Below, piece after piece: positions 15,606-22,782 of a stretch of 64,000 nt of DNA (positions within the stretch are counted from its first letter, which is position 1; every line of letters starts with the position of its first letter). This DNA comes from Baekduia alba (lineage in GTDB: Bacteria; Actinomycetota; Thermoleophilia; Solirubrobacterales; Solirubrobacteraceae): positions 1,798,001 to 1,862,000 of the forward strand of contig NZ_CP114013.1 in NCBI RefSeq assembly GCF_028416635.1, written 5' to 3'. The position numbers and the translations under genes were made by a program. Below the pieces are notes generated by a model, which saw nothing but the letters and a program-made list of their open reading frames with translations, did not search any database and was not told the origin of the DNA.

Positions 15606-17402
15606 CACGACGTGCAGCACCCCGTCGATGGCCGCGAGACGGTCGCGCATGTTGGTCATCCCCGCGCCACCCTCCAGGGCCGCGTCGTCGGCGGCGCCGC
15701 TGCCGTCGTCGCGGACGTCGAACCAGACTTCTCCACGCGTGTCGCCGTCGACGCGCACGCGGACGTGGCGGGCTCCGCTCGCGTGCTTGGCGACGTTCTG
15801 CAGCGCTTCCAGGATGCAGAAGTAGATGGCGCTCTCGATCTCGGGTGGATAGCGCCCGACGCTCTCGTCGGTCATCTTCACCGGCAGGCCCGAGCGGGCC
15901 ATGGCTGAGTGCAGCGCCTCGACCAGCCCGCGGTCGGCCAGCAGTGGCGGGCGCACCCCGTGGGCCAGCGCCCGCAGCTCTTCCAGCGCTTCCTCGGCCG
16001 AAGCCTCGAGCTCGCGGATCCGGGCGGTCGCACCTGCGGGATCGTCGTTGAGCATGTCGTGGACGAGGCTGAGCTCGATGCGCAGCGCGACGAGCCGTTG
16101 CTGGGCGCCGTCGTGGAGGTCGCGCTCGATGCGCCGCCGCTCGGTGTCCGCGGTGGCGGCGATCCGCGCGCGTGACTCACGGACGGCCACGGCGGCCGCC
16201 GCGGCCTCCGCCTCGAGCCGTCGGTTCTCGAGCGCGATCGCGACGAGCGCCGCCGCGGCTTCGAGCAGCTCGGGTCGGTCGGCCAGGGCAGCGTCGGCGG
16301 TGAGCGCGCCAACGGCCTGCCCGCGCCCGTCGCGGACCAGCTGGACGCAGCGCTGCGTCGTCGCCGACGGCGTCTGGGTCGGCTCGAGGTGCACGTCCAG
16401 CCATGGGCCCGCGATGGGGTCGGCGGGGAGGGAGAGGACGGCGAGGCGGAGGGTCGCGTCGTCGAGCGCCTCGGCGACGGTGCGCTGAAGCGCCGGGAGC
16501 CCGGTCGCGCTGCGAACGGACGCCGCCAGCGTTCGCAGTGAGCGCTCAGCGGCCAGGCGCATGCGGACCAACCCCACCAGGAACGCGATCGCGATCGCGG
16601 GCGTCGCCCAAGCGATCAGCGTCGCGCCGGCCTCTACGACGGCTTCGGCGGCGCCGGCTTGGCGGGCGACGATCAGCGAGCCGACGAGCGCCTCGCGCAC
16701 CACGCCGATCAGCAGGACCGGCACGAGCGCCTGCCGTTGGACCGCGCTCGCCAGCGTGATCCGCTCGCGCAGGCGGACGAGGACGAGGCACATGACGGTG
16801 AACACCAGGACGCTGCCCACACCGAGGAACCCCGACTTGGCGAAGGCCAGCTCGTGCCCGGAGGCGAAGAAGACGTTGCGCGGGCAGTCGTGGGTGCAGC
16901 TCGTGTACGGGCTGGGGACCTGGAAGCTCTCGGTCAGCAGCAGCGTCGGGAGGTAGAAGACGCCGACGACCGCCGCCATCGCGCCGGCCAGCCGTCGGTC
17001 GGCTGCCGCGCGCAGCGGGCCGTCGGGGAAGGCGAGCAAGAGGATCACGAGCAGGATCTCGAGCGTCCACCCGGCGGCACGCCCGACGCTGTAGAGGGTC
17101 GCGTCGCCGGACTCGGCCAGCGTCGTGACGAACGACACCAAGCCGACGAGCATGAGCAGACGCGCGAATCGTTCGAACGGCTTGACGCCCCAGGCGTAGA
17201 GCCCGGCCGCCAGGGGGGCGGCGACCATCGTCGCGCGCAGCAGCCCCGTGATGTGCTCGCCGGTTCGGGCGGATCCGCCGAGCACGGCGGCGGTCGCCAC
17301 CAGGACGAAGGCGCCGGCGATGCCCAGCACCGCCCGCGTGACGTGCAGGCGCGCGTACGTGCCGAGCTCGCGGGCGTAGGCTTGGGCTTGGGCGCCGTTC
17401 AT
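15522..17402 (-). CDS. Sensor histidine kinase, NarL/DegS (HisKA_3) type
   Basis: 626 residues from ATG 17402. An N-terminal membrane domain of about seven helices carries an extracytoplasmic PSPYTSC...DCP motif with two cysteines. A GAF-like segment follows, then a dimerisation helix with the phospho-acceptor in ERDLHDGAQQRLVAL. The HATPase domain has an N-box EALQNVAKHA, G1 box DVRDDGSG and G2 box GAGMTNMRDRLAAI. The enzyme should autophosphorylate on His and pass phosphate to a NarL-type regulator; none with an intact Asp lies next to it. A paralogous membrane domain is encoded at 1-797. Its 3' end overlaps the pseudo-receiver gene by 84 nt on the other strand. Confidence 0.88.
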   Translation of the reverse strand: MNGAQAQAYARELGTYARLHVTRAVLGIAGAFVLVATAAVLGGSARTGEHITGLLRATMVAAPLAAGLYAWGVKPFERFARLLMLVGLVSFVTTLAESGDATLYSVGRAAGWTLEILLVILLLAFPDGPLRAAADRRLAGAMAAVVGVFYLPTLLLTESFQVPSPYTSCTHDCPRNVFFASGHELAFAKSGFLGVGSVLVFTVMCLVLVRLRERITLASAVQRQALVPVLLIGVVREALVGSLIVARQAGAAEAVVEAGATLIAWATPAIAIAFLVGLVRMRLAAERSLRTLAASVRSATGLPALQRTVAEALDDATLRLAVLSLPADPIAGPWLDVHLEPTQTPSATTQRCVQLVRDGRGQAVGALTADAALADRPELLEAAAALVAIALENRRLEAEAAAAAVAVRESRARIAATADTERRRIERDLHDGAQQRLVALRIELSLVHDMLNDDPAGATARIRELEASAEEALEELRALAHGVRPPLLADRGLVEALHSAMARSGLPVKMTDESVGRYPPEIESAIYFCILEALQNVAKHASGARHVRVRVDGDTRGEVWFDVRDDGSGAADDAALEGGAGMTNMRDRLAAIDGVLHVVSHPGVGTCVFGRAPVPMGPPQRSQRAG

Positions 17403-17490
17403 GGCAAGGCCTGCACCGTCGCCTGAAGGTGCGTGTCGCGCAGTGTGCCCGAGTGCCGACCGTCTGGCCAAGACACCGGATTCCGCCGCC

Positions 17491-17976
17491 TTAAGCGTCC
17501 CCGTTGCGGACGACGAGGACCGGCCGACGCGACTCGTGGAGCAGGCGACGGGTGGTCGAGCCCAGCAGGCGCGCCTTGACGGCGCCCAGCCCGCGCGAGC
17601 CCACGACGATCAACGCCGCGTCGCAGCGTTCGGCGACGGCCATGACGATCTCGGCCACGCTCGCGTCGTCGCGGGCGGGCACCGCTTCCGCGGTGGCGCC
17701 GAGCCGCTGGGCCATCGCGACGCCCGCCTCGGCGACGGCGGTCGCGTGGTCGCGCTGCAGGCGGTCGACCGTCGCGACTTGGGCCGGGTCGGGAACCGCG
17801 AACGACAACCCGGCCGTGTCGGTGGGGCTGAGCATCGCGGTCGTGAACCCGGGCTCCCACACGCTGACGATCACCAGGTGGCGGGCGGGCAGCTCCGCGA
17901 CGGCCGCCCGCAGCGCGGTGGCCGACGGCACCGAGCCGTCGAACGACACCACGACCGGACGAGCATCCTCAGCCAT
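17491..17976 (-). CDS. Universal stress protein (UspA family)
   Basis: 161 residues from ATG 17976. It is a single Usp domain: first strand PVVVSFDGS, middle helices rich in Ala, and the ATP-binding signature GSRGLGAVKARLLGSTTRRLLH near the C-terminus followed by RPVLVVRN. It is similar to the UspA at 2651-3175, sharing the insert DTAG/DTTG...S(F/P)(A/S)VP(D)P, so the two are paralogues. It lies 88 bases upstream of the histidine-kinase gene on the same strand and may be co-transcribed with it. Confidence 0.85.
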   Translation of the reverse strand: MAEDARPVVVSFDGSVPSATALRAAVAELPARHLVIVSVWEPGFTTAMLSPTDTAGLSFAVPDPAQVATVDRLQRDHATAVAEAGVAMAQRLGATAEAVPARDDASVAEIVMAVAERCDAALIVVGSRGLGAVKARLLGSTTRRLLHESRRPVLVVRNGDA

Positions 17977-18260
17977 GACGGGCGAAGGTCGCGGCTTCGG
18001 TCGTGGTCCAGCCGCTGGCGTCCTGCCAGGGAGAGAAGGGGTAGCCGGCCGCGACGACCATCCGGTCAGGCTCGTGCGGTCGCCCTGCGGCGGCAAGGGC
18101 GTACGCACGGCACCGCACTGGGGTGCGGGCGCGTCAGTGCAGGGCGGCCTTGGCCGCGATCCACGCGCTGCGAGCAGGCCAACGGCGACAGGTCCACCAC
18201 CAACTCCGCCGCGACGCCCCGGAACGACGAAAGCCCCGCAAGTGCGGAGCTTCCGTTCCA
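17977..18260. other. Intergenic, no gene seen
   Basis: No convincing coding frame. The last 35 bases or so (from about 18228) match the sequence that lies just 3' of the intact tRNA-Leu at 39009-39045, including a weak GCCCCGCA/TGCGGAGC hairpin, so the homology to the tRNA locus extends past the tRNA end. Confidence 0.5.
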
Positions 18261-18314
18261 TGCGCCGAAGAGGACTCGAACCTCCACGGGGCAATTGCCC
18301 CACAAGGCCCTCAA
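18261..18314 (-). repeat. 54-bp tRNA-Leu 3'-part copy (att site, left end of element L1)
   Basis: Identical over 54 bases to 39046-39099, the anticodon loop-to-3'-end part of tRNA-Leu(GAG). The 5' half of the tRNA is absent, so it is not a functional tRNA. Tyrosine recombinases leave exactly such 3'-end duplications at the far end of an inserted element. Two tandem 12-base repeats follow at 18399-18422. Confidence 0.8.
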
Positions 18315-18398
18315 CGATGGCGAAAGGAGTCGGCCTCGCTCGAAACCAGGGAATCGCCGCTGGCCAGCGGGGTTCGGATGGGTGCTCACCGGGGCTGT

Positions 18399-18422
18399 GT
18401 GTGGGGCACGGTGTGGGGGCAC
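18399..18422 (+). repeat. Tandem 12-bp repeat, candidate integrase arm site (L1 left)
   Basis: GTGTGGGGCACG followed directly by GTGTGGGGGCAC, 85 bases inside the 54-bp core copy. The same 12-mer pair occurs at the same distance from the second core copy (22738-22761). Position and tandem layout fit arm-type recombinase sites; this is inference. Confidence 0.5.
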
Positions 18423-18520
18423 AGACACCTGAGGGGCGAATCTGGGGCTCGTCGACCTAGGGAGGAGATGAGCGATGACATCCGGTGCCCCTTCGAGTTC
18501 GAAACCGGGGTGGCGGCCCT

Positions 18521-18643
18521 GTGATCTTCGCCCGCTGGCGCGATGACGACGGCGCCCAGGTCGAGCCTTCCCTTGGTCCTGGATGGCTGGTGAAGGACGG
18601 CGACGTTGACGCCAAGTCGCGCGGCAAGAGCATCGGCGGGTGA
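18521..18643 (+). pseudogene. Tyrosine integrase N-terminal remnant
   Basis: A 40-codon frame (GTG 18521 to TGA 18643) reading IFARWRDDDGAQVEPSLGPGW and then LVKDGD...SIGG. This resembles the N-terminal strand region of actinobacterial tyrosine integrases, where a (K/R)WRD-G-RQ...LGPAW pattern is common. The catalytic domain is absent. A 19-aa frame (18468-18524) overlaps its start and may be the earlier part in a shifted frame. It lies just inside the left end of element L1, where an integrase gene is expected. Confidence 0.45.
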
Positions 18644-18699
18644 GCCGACAAGCGGGGCAGGCCTCCCGATGGCGTGCTGACCTGCGCGCCGCCCGGCGG

Positions 18700-19182
18700 C
18701 GCTTGCGCTCGCGCTGCTCGGCGGTCACCGCCGCCCCGGCCGCTGCCGCGGTGCCCGGCGACTCCGATCCAGCGTTCGGCGACGCGGGGCAGACCGCGAT
18801 CCCGGGCTTCACCTTCAACCTGATGGCCCCGACCACCTTGGATTGCACCTTCGCCGGTCGGTCTGGCCCTCGTCGCGGCCCTCGGCTACGGACTGGTCCA
18901 GCATCGCCCGGCGAGCTTCGCGCGACCCGAGGTGGCGGTCGCCGCGGGCCTCGTCTCGGCGGGCGCGGCGCCGGTCGCGCTGCGCGGCATCGACGTCCGC
19001 AACGTCTGGATCCGCGCCGACGGGACGCAACTCGAGCTGCTGTCGGGGCTCGCCGCCAACGGGCACCTGCCGAGCCGCGTGGCCGATGTCCTGTCGCTCT
19101 CCCGGGTCGCGGACGCGCACGAGCGCCTCGCGGCTGGCGGCCTGCGGGGGGGCGGATCGTGCTCCTGCCGACTGCATGAGCG
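18700..19182 (+). pseudogene. Remnants: delta-60-type fragment and quinone oxidoreductase C-terminus
   Basis: Around 18745-18830 one frame reads PGDSDPAFGDAGQTAIPGF, like the start of a delta-60 repeat protein. From about 18860 another frame reads a hydrophobic stretch and then GIDVRNVWIRADGTQLELL...SRVADVLSLSRVADAHERLAAGGLRG, the C-terminus of a zinc-type alcohol dehydrogenase/quinone oxidoreductase. Its last residues (GRIVLLP) are shifted into another frame at a run of seven G at 19146-19152. At least two unrelated gene ends are joined here and neither is complete. Confidence 0.5.
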
Positions 19183-19258
19183 CCGGCGGGGCTGGAGATC
19201 GCCGGCGCCCCTGAAGCGCGTTCGCCACCGTGGGGCCGCGTCGGCCGCCTCGAGCCCG

Positions 19259-19978
19259 TCAGACGATCACGCTCACGAGCGCCGCCGCCGCAGCGACGAA
19301 CAGCAGCGCGGTGACGAGGCGCTCATCGATGCGAGACGCGAGCCGGCGCGCGGCGTGGACGCCCACGAGCGCGCCCGCGGCTGTCGCGGCGGCCAGCGTC
19401 GGCAGGACGTCCGGCGGGCGGAGCTGCCCTCCGACCGCGAGCGTGGCCACGCCGAGCGTGCCGAGCGCCAAGAAGAGCACCGCGAGCGTGTGCCGACGAG
19501 CGCTCGGCGTCGTGTCCTCCCCGGTCAGGCGCAGGACGAGCGGCGGGCCGTTGAGGCCCGTCGACGTCGTCAGGGCTCCGGCGAGCAAGCCCGCGGCCGC
19601 CGCCGGGATCCGCCACGCGACCGGACCGGCGAGGTGGCGCTGGCGCAGCGCCGCGAGCACCAGCGCGGCGATCCCGATCCGTACGACATCGGCGGGCACC
19701 CGCGCGAGCGCGAGCGCGCCGATCGGCAGGCCGACGACCGCCCAGCCCAGCAGCACGCCGGTCTCACGGCGGAGCCCGGCAGGGGCGCGCCGGGCGGCGA
19801 GCACCATCGTGGCGTTGACGACGAGGCCGAGCAGCCCCACGGCGCTGACGGCGGGTTGCGGCGCCAGCAGGGCCACCAACATCGGGGCGGCCAGGAGGGC
19901 GAAGCCGAAGCCGGTCAGCGCTTGGGCGAACGCCGCGAGGCTCACGGTCACCGTGAGCACGACGTCGGTGACGCTCAC
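19259..19978 (-). CDS. TSUP-family (TauE/SafE) membrane transporter
   Basis: 239 residues from GTG 19978, which overlaps the stop of the upstream hexapeptide-repeat gene (GTGA). About seven or eight hydrophobic helices in two similar halves, with the TSUP-like GFGFALLAAPMLVALLAP near the N-terminus and TGLNGPPLVLRL near the middle. Family members export sulfite, sulfoacetate or other small organosulfur anions. Coupling to a carbonic-anhydrase-like protein and an adjacent divergent IclR gene suggests one regulated unit, but the substrate is unknown. Confidence 0.8.
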   Translation of the reverse strand: MSVTDVVLTVTVSLAAFAQALTGFGFALLAAPMLVALLAPQPAVSAVGLLGLVVNATMVLAARRAPAGLRRETGVLLGWAVVGLPIGALALARVPADVVRIGIAALVLAALRQRHLAGPVAWRIPAAAAGLLAGALTTSTGLNGPPLVLRLTGEDTTPSARRHTLAVLFLALGTLGVATLAVGGQLRPPDVLPTLAAATAAGALVGVHAARRLASRIDERLVTALLFVAAAAALVSVIV

Positions 19979-20568
19979 TCCACGACGCGGTCCGCGCGGT
20001 GCGCCCCGTAGAAGCTCGACTGCCGCCGCATGAGCTCGGACGCCGGCGTGCCGCGCTGGACGCCGTAGACCGTCTGAGGGAAGTCCAGGTCGCGCTGCAC
20101 GGCCCAGATCTCGTCGTGGCGGTTGGGCGGGAGGACGTGCGCGGGATCTCCGACCGCGATCCAGCCGATGGGAACGGTCGTGTCGGGCTCGAGCACGGTG
20201 TTGACGTGGACCACGCCGTTGATGCGCACCTCGCTGCCCGTGCCGATGACCGAGCCGGGGAACACCGCGGCGCCGGTCGCGAGGAAGCAGCCCGTCTCGA
20301 CCTGGGCGCCGTTGACGTGCGCGTGCGGGCCGACGAGGACGTCGTCGCCGAGGCGAGCGTCGTGGCCGGCTCGACCGCGGATCAACGCGTGCTCCATCAC
20401 GACGCAGGACCGACCGATGGAGACCGCTCCATCTTCGGCGGTCACCACCGCTCCGAAGAGGATGCGCGAGTCGGCGCCGACCTCGACGTCGCCGCACAGG
20501 ACGGCGTTCGGGGCGACATAGGCGGTGGGATGGACGCGCGGCTCACATCCGCGGTGCTCGATCAGCAT
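19975..20568 (-). CDS. Gamma-carbonic-anhydrase-like hexapeptide-repeat protein
   Basis: 197 residues from ATG 20568. The first 140 or so residues are left-handed beta-helix repeats (HPTAYVAPNAVLCGDVEVGADS, IGRSCVVMEHALIRG, LGDDVLVGPHAHVNGAQVETGCFL), and a C-terminal helix packs after VGDPAHVLPPN. This is the layout of the gamma-CA/YrdA/PaaY group. His residues occur at zinc-ligand-like places (GHDARL, GPHAHVNG), though the usual GHGAVLHG is altered, so activity is uncertain. It is coupled to the TSUP gene and divergent from the IclR regulator, with 39 bases between the start codons. Confidence 0.75.
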   Translation of the reverse strand: MLIEHRGCEPRVHPTAYVAPNAVLCGDVEVGADSRILFGAVVTAEDGAVSIGRSCVVMEHALIRGRAGHDARLGDDVLVGPHAHVNGAQVETGCFLATGAAVFPGSVIGTGSEVRINGVVHVNTVLEPDTTVPIGWIAVGDPAHVLPPNRHDEIWAVQRDLDFPQTVYGVQRGTPASELMRRQSSFYGAHRADRVVE

Positions 20569-20607
20569 GCACCCACGATCGCCGAGGGCTAGGCTCCCGG
20601 CAACCTC

Positions 20608-21345
20608 ATGCGTCCCACGAGCCGGGACACCGTGACCGCACGCATGCTGCGGGTGTTGGAGGCCGCCACCGAGTCGGCGCGCCCCTTGAGCGTGCGCGAG
20701 CTCGCCGAACGCGCCGACGTGCCGCGGTCGACGGCGCATCGGCTTGCGAACGAGCTCGTCGCCTGGGGCGGTCTCGAGCGCGGCCCTACGGGGTTGCGTC
20801 CAGCCCTCAAGCTGTTCGAGCTGGGTCAGCGCGTGCCGCGCCAGCGCCGGTTGCGCGACGTCGCGCTGCCGGTCATGCACGACCTCCACGCGGCCACGGG
20901 CCGCCTCGTGCAGCTCGCGATCCTCGACGGAGCGGACACCGTGTGCCTCGAGCAGCTCGCGCCACGGGGTGGACGGCCGATCCCTTCCCGGCCGGGCGGC
21001 CGTATGCCGGCGCACGCGACGGCCATGGGGAAGGTACTGCTGGCCCACGCGCCCGCGGCAGCTCGCGAGGGTGTGGTGCGCGCGCCGCTGTCGGCCGTGA
21101 CGCCTCAGACGATCACGACCCCGCCGCGCTTGCGCGCCGAGCTCGCGCGCATCCGCCGACGTGGCTACGCGACCAACCACGAGGAGAGCCAACGCGGGCT
21201 GCATGGTGTTGCGGTCCCCGTGCGAGCCGGCGAGGACGTCGTCGCCGCGCTTGCCGTGTCGGTGCGCACCGCCGCCGAGCTCCCGCGCGTGACCGTCGCG
21301 CTGCAGGCCACAGGGCCTGCGATCACCCGGGCGCTCGGCGCCTAG
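20608..21345 (+). CDS. IclR-family transcriptional regulator
   Basis: 245 residues. An N-terminal winged helix-turn-helix (about 10-70: MLRVLEAATESARPLSVRELAERADVPRSTAHRLANELV) is followed by an IclR effector domain with PAHATAMGKVLLA and RGYATNHEES...GVAVPV. Such proteins bind a small molecule and usually repress the divergent operon, here the hexapeptide and TSUP genes. TAGGCT at 20590-20595 is a likely -10 element, 12 bases before the ATG and overlapping the short shared promoter region, so autoregulation is plausible. Confidence 0.85.
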   Translation: MRPTSRDTVTARMLRVLEAATESARPLSVRELAERADVPRSTAHRLANELVAWGGLERGPTGLRPALKLFELGQRVPRQRRLRDVALPVMHDLHAATGRLVQLAILDGADTVCLEQLAPRGGRPIPSRPGGRMPAHATAMGKVLLAHAPAAAREGVVRAPLSAVTPQTITTPPRLRAELARIRRRGYATNHEESQRGLHGVAVPVRAGEDVVAALAVSVRTAAELPRVTVALQATGPAITRALGA

Positions 21346-21399
21346 ATGAGTTATTCCACGGGCGGTTGGTCGTGGCGTGGACCCCGTCGGCGTTGTCGG

Positions 21400-22027
21400 T
21401 TAGGCCGCTGGGATTGACTGGTCGATGGGATCCTGCCGGGTGGCGGCGACGGCCGCCGGGGTCTTGTAGCCGAGGCCTGAGTGGGGTCGGTCGTGGTAGT
21501 TGTTGGCGTAGGTGTTGATCTTGGTGCGGGCCTCGTCGAGGGTCTCGAACTCTTCGCGCCAGACGCAGCGCTGCTTGAGCTTGGAAAACCAGGACTTCGA
21601 TGAAGGCCTGGGATTCGCCGGCGCGACGATGGGCGATCCCAAGCTCTGAGAGCCGCGCCCGGAACGGCCTGGAGGTGTAGGCGGTGCCGTTGTCGGTCCC
21701 CAACGTCAGCGTGCCTGGACTGATCCCGCGCTCGGCGACCGCGGCATCGACGACGGCCAACGCCTCGCTGGCGCGGCAGCGAACGTCGATCGCCCAGCCG
21801 CAGATCGCGGCGATCGCGGCGACCATCCGACTGCCGTCGGTCGGGTTCTCGCGGGCGACCTGCAGAACCGCAAGGTCAACATCATCAAGTGGCCGGCGCT
21901 GCCCGGCCGGCGTCCGGGCAGGGCGTCGGTAGATCGCCTGGCGACTGATCCCAGCGACCCGCGCGACGACCGCTGCAGGACGTCCTTGCGCGACCAGATC
22001 GCAGGACCGGGCGACGCGCTGTCTCAC
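21400..22027 (-). pseudogene. IS3 OrfB transposase, deleted and frameshifted
   Basis: The start (MRQRVARSCDLVAQGRP...GISRQAIYRRP) and DVDLAVLQVARENPTDGSRMVAAI are the HTH_21 part of OrfB. This is followed directly by EALAVVDAAVAERG...LTLGTDNGTAYTSR, so about 100 residues that would hold the first catalytic Asp are missing. Near 21600 the frame shifts, and the end (FETLDEARTKINTYANNYHDRPHSGLGYKTP) lies in another frame down to 21400. It cannot be active. Confidence 0.7.
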
Positions 22028-22368
22028 TCCCAGCCCCGCAAGAGTTCCCCCGCGATCTCGACCTCCATCGTCTTGCGCCCCAACGCCCGCTCAAAGCGGC
22101 TGATCTGGCGACGCAGCTCGTCAGCCTCGGTCCGTTCGGCCTTGCCCTGCAACCGCTCAGCGCCGGCCGCGAGGAACTGCTCGCGCCACTTCCTGAGCAG
22201 GCTGTCGGCGATGTCGTGCTCGCGGCAGAGCTCGGCCATCGTCTTGGGGCCGCGCAACGACGCCAGCACGATCTCGGTCTTCTGCTGGGCGCTGAACTTC
22301 CGGTACTTCCTCGTCTCGCTCAACTCGATGCTCCGTTGATGTTGAGCGGCCGATCCTGGGCTCTGCAC
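22024..22368 (-). CDS. IS3 OrfA, helix-turn-helix subunit
   Basis: Up to 114 residues; translation may begin later, near RKYRKFSAQQKTEIV. It has the HTH_Tnp_1 pattern KTEIVLASLRGPKTMAELCREHDIADSLLRKWREQFL followed by a C-terminal leucine-rich coiled coil (ELRRQISRFERALGRKTMEVEI). In IS3 elements this protein binds the ends and is fused to OrfB by frameshifting. OrfB is broken here, so OrfA is probably non-functional as a transposase. It overlaps orfB by 4 nt. Confidence 0.7.
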   Translation of the reverse strand: MQSPGSAAQHQRSIELSETRKYRKFSAQQKTEIVLASLRGPKTMAELCREHDIADSLLRKWREQFLAAGAERLQGKAERTEADELRRQISRFERALGRKTMEVEIAGELLRGWE

Positions 22369-22495
22369 CGGACGCGAGTCAGAACACTCACGCGCTCAAA
22401 ACAGAGAACAGGAACTGTCTACGCAAACACGGGGTCCACGCCACCCTCGACGGCGTACTCGTCGCTCTTCCGAGACGACATCTCGGGGCTGGTTT

Positions 22496-22518
22496 GTGGG
22501 ATGAATACGTGGGATGAA
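22496..22518 (+). repeat. Tandem repeat, candidate arm site (L1 right end)
   Basis: GTGGGATGAA repeated with a 13-base period (22496 and 22509), about 80 bases left of the 54-bp core copy at 22601. A related pair (GTGGGACAAA, GTGGGACACG) lies at the same relative place left of the intact tRNA-Leu (38942-38966). Confidence 0.45.
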
Positions 22519-22568
22519 CCCCCAGAATCGGGTTCCAATCCACACTTCGGTCTGGTCTCTAGAACGAA

Positions 22569-22594
22569 GAAAGCCCCGCATTTGCGGGGCTTTC
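22569..22594 (-). terminator. Hairpin next to the tRNA-Leu 3' copy
   Basis: Perfect 11-bp stem GAAAGCCCCGC/GCGGGGCTTTC with loop ATTT. In the minus-strand sense it follows the tRNA 3' end, with a run ending CTTTC. Equivalent but weaker hairpins follow the copies at 18261 and 39046. Confidence 0.55.
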
Positions 22595-22600
22595 ATCTTA

Positions 22601-22654
22601 TGCGCCGAAGAGGACTCGAACCTCCACGGGGCAATTGCCCCACAAGGCCCTCAA
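22601..22654 (-). repeat. 54-bp tRNA-Leu 3'-part copy (junction of elements L1 and L2)
   Basis: Identical to 39046-39099 and 18261-18314. Repeat pairs lie on both sides (22496-22518 and 22738-22761), one of each type, as expected where the right end of one integrated element meets the left end of the next. Confidence 0.8.
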
Positions 22655-22737
22655 TCTTTGAGAACGGGGTGGGCGCCCCATGGCTAGGCGAAGTTGCGCC
22701 CGTGCAGGCGGTTGAGACCGGTCCTCGTCGGTCGAGT

Positions 22738-22761
22738 GTGTGGGGCACGGTGTGGGGCACG
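22738..22761 (+). repeat. Tandem 12-bp repeat, candidate arm site (L2 left)
   Basis: Two perfect copies of GTGTGGGGCACG, 84 bases right of the core copy at 22601-22654; this is the same sequence and spacing as at 18399-18422. Confidence 0.5.
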
Positions 22762-22782
22762 GGCCCTGCCGGTTGAGTATCA

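Larger units (their letters stand above)
21373..22443. mobile_element. Decayed IS3-family insertion sequence
   Basis: Bounded by a perfect 15-bp inverted repeat (TGGCGTGGACCCCGT at 21373-21387 and its complement at 22429-22443) with the TG...CA ends of IS3. At 1,071 bp it is shorter than intact IS3 elements (about 1.2-1.5 kb), in keeping with a deletion inside orfB. No 3-4 bp target duplication is visible next to the ends, which suggests age or rearrangement. It sits inside element L1. Confidence 0.75.

Noticed and set aside
18261-18314. Possible tRNA-Leu gene
   Set aside because: Only the 3' part is present; acceptor 5' strand, D-arm and half the anticodon stem are missing. The same applies to 22601-22654.
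22430-22782. Integrase C-terminus encoded by the tandem GTGTGGGGCACG repeats
   Set aside because: The 12-mers could encode a four-residue repeat, but the related pairs at 22496 and 38942 have a 13-base period that breaks any frame, so DNA sites are more likely.
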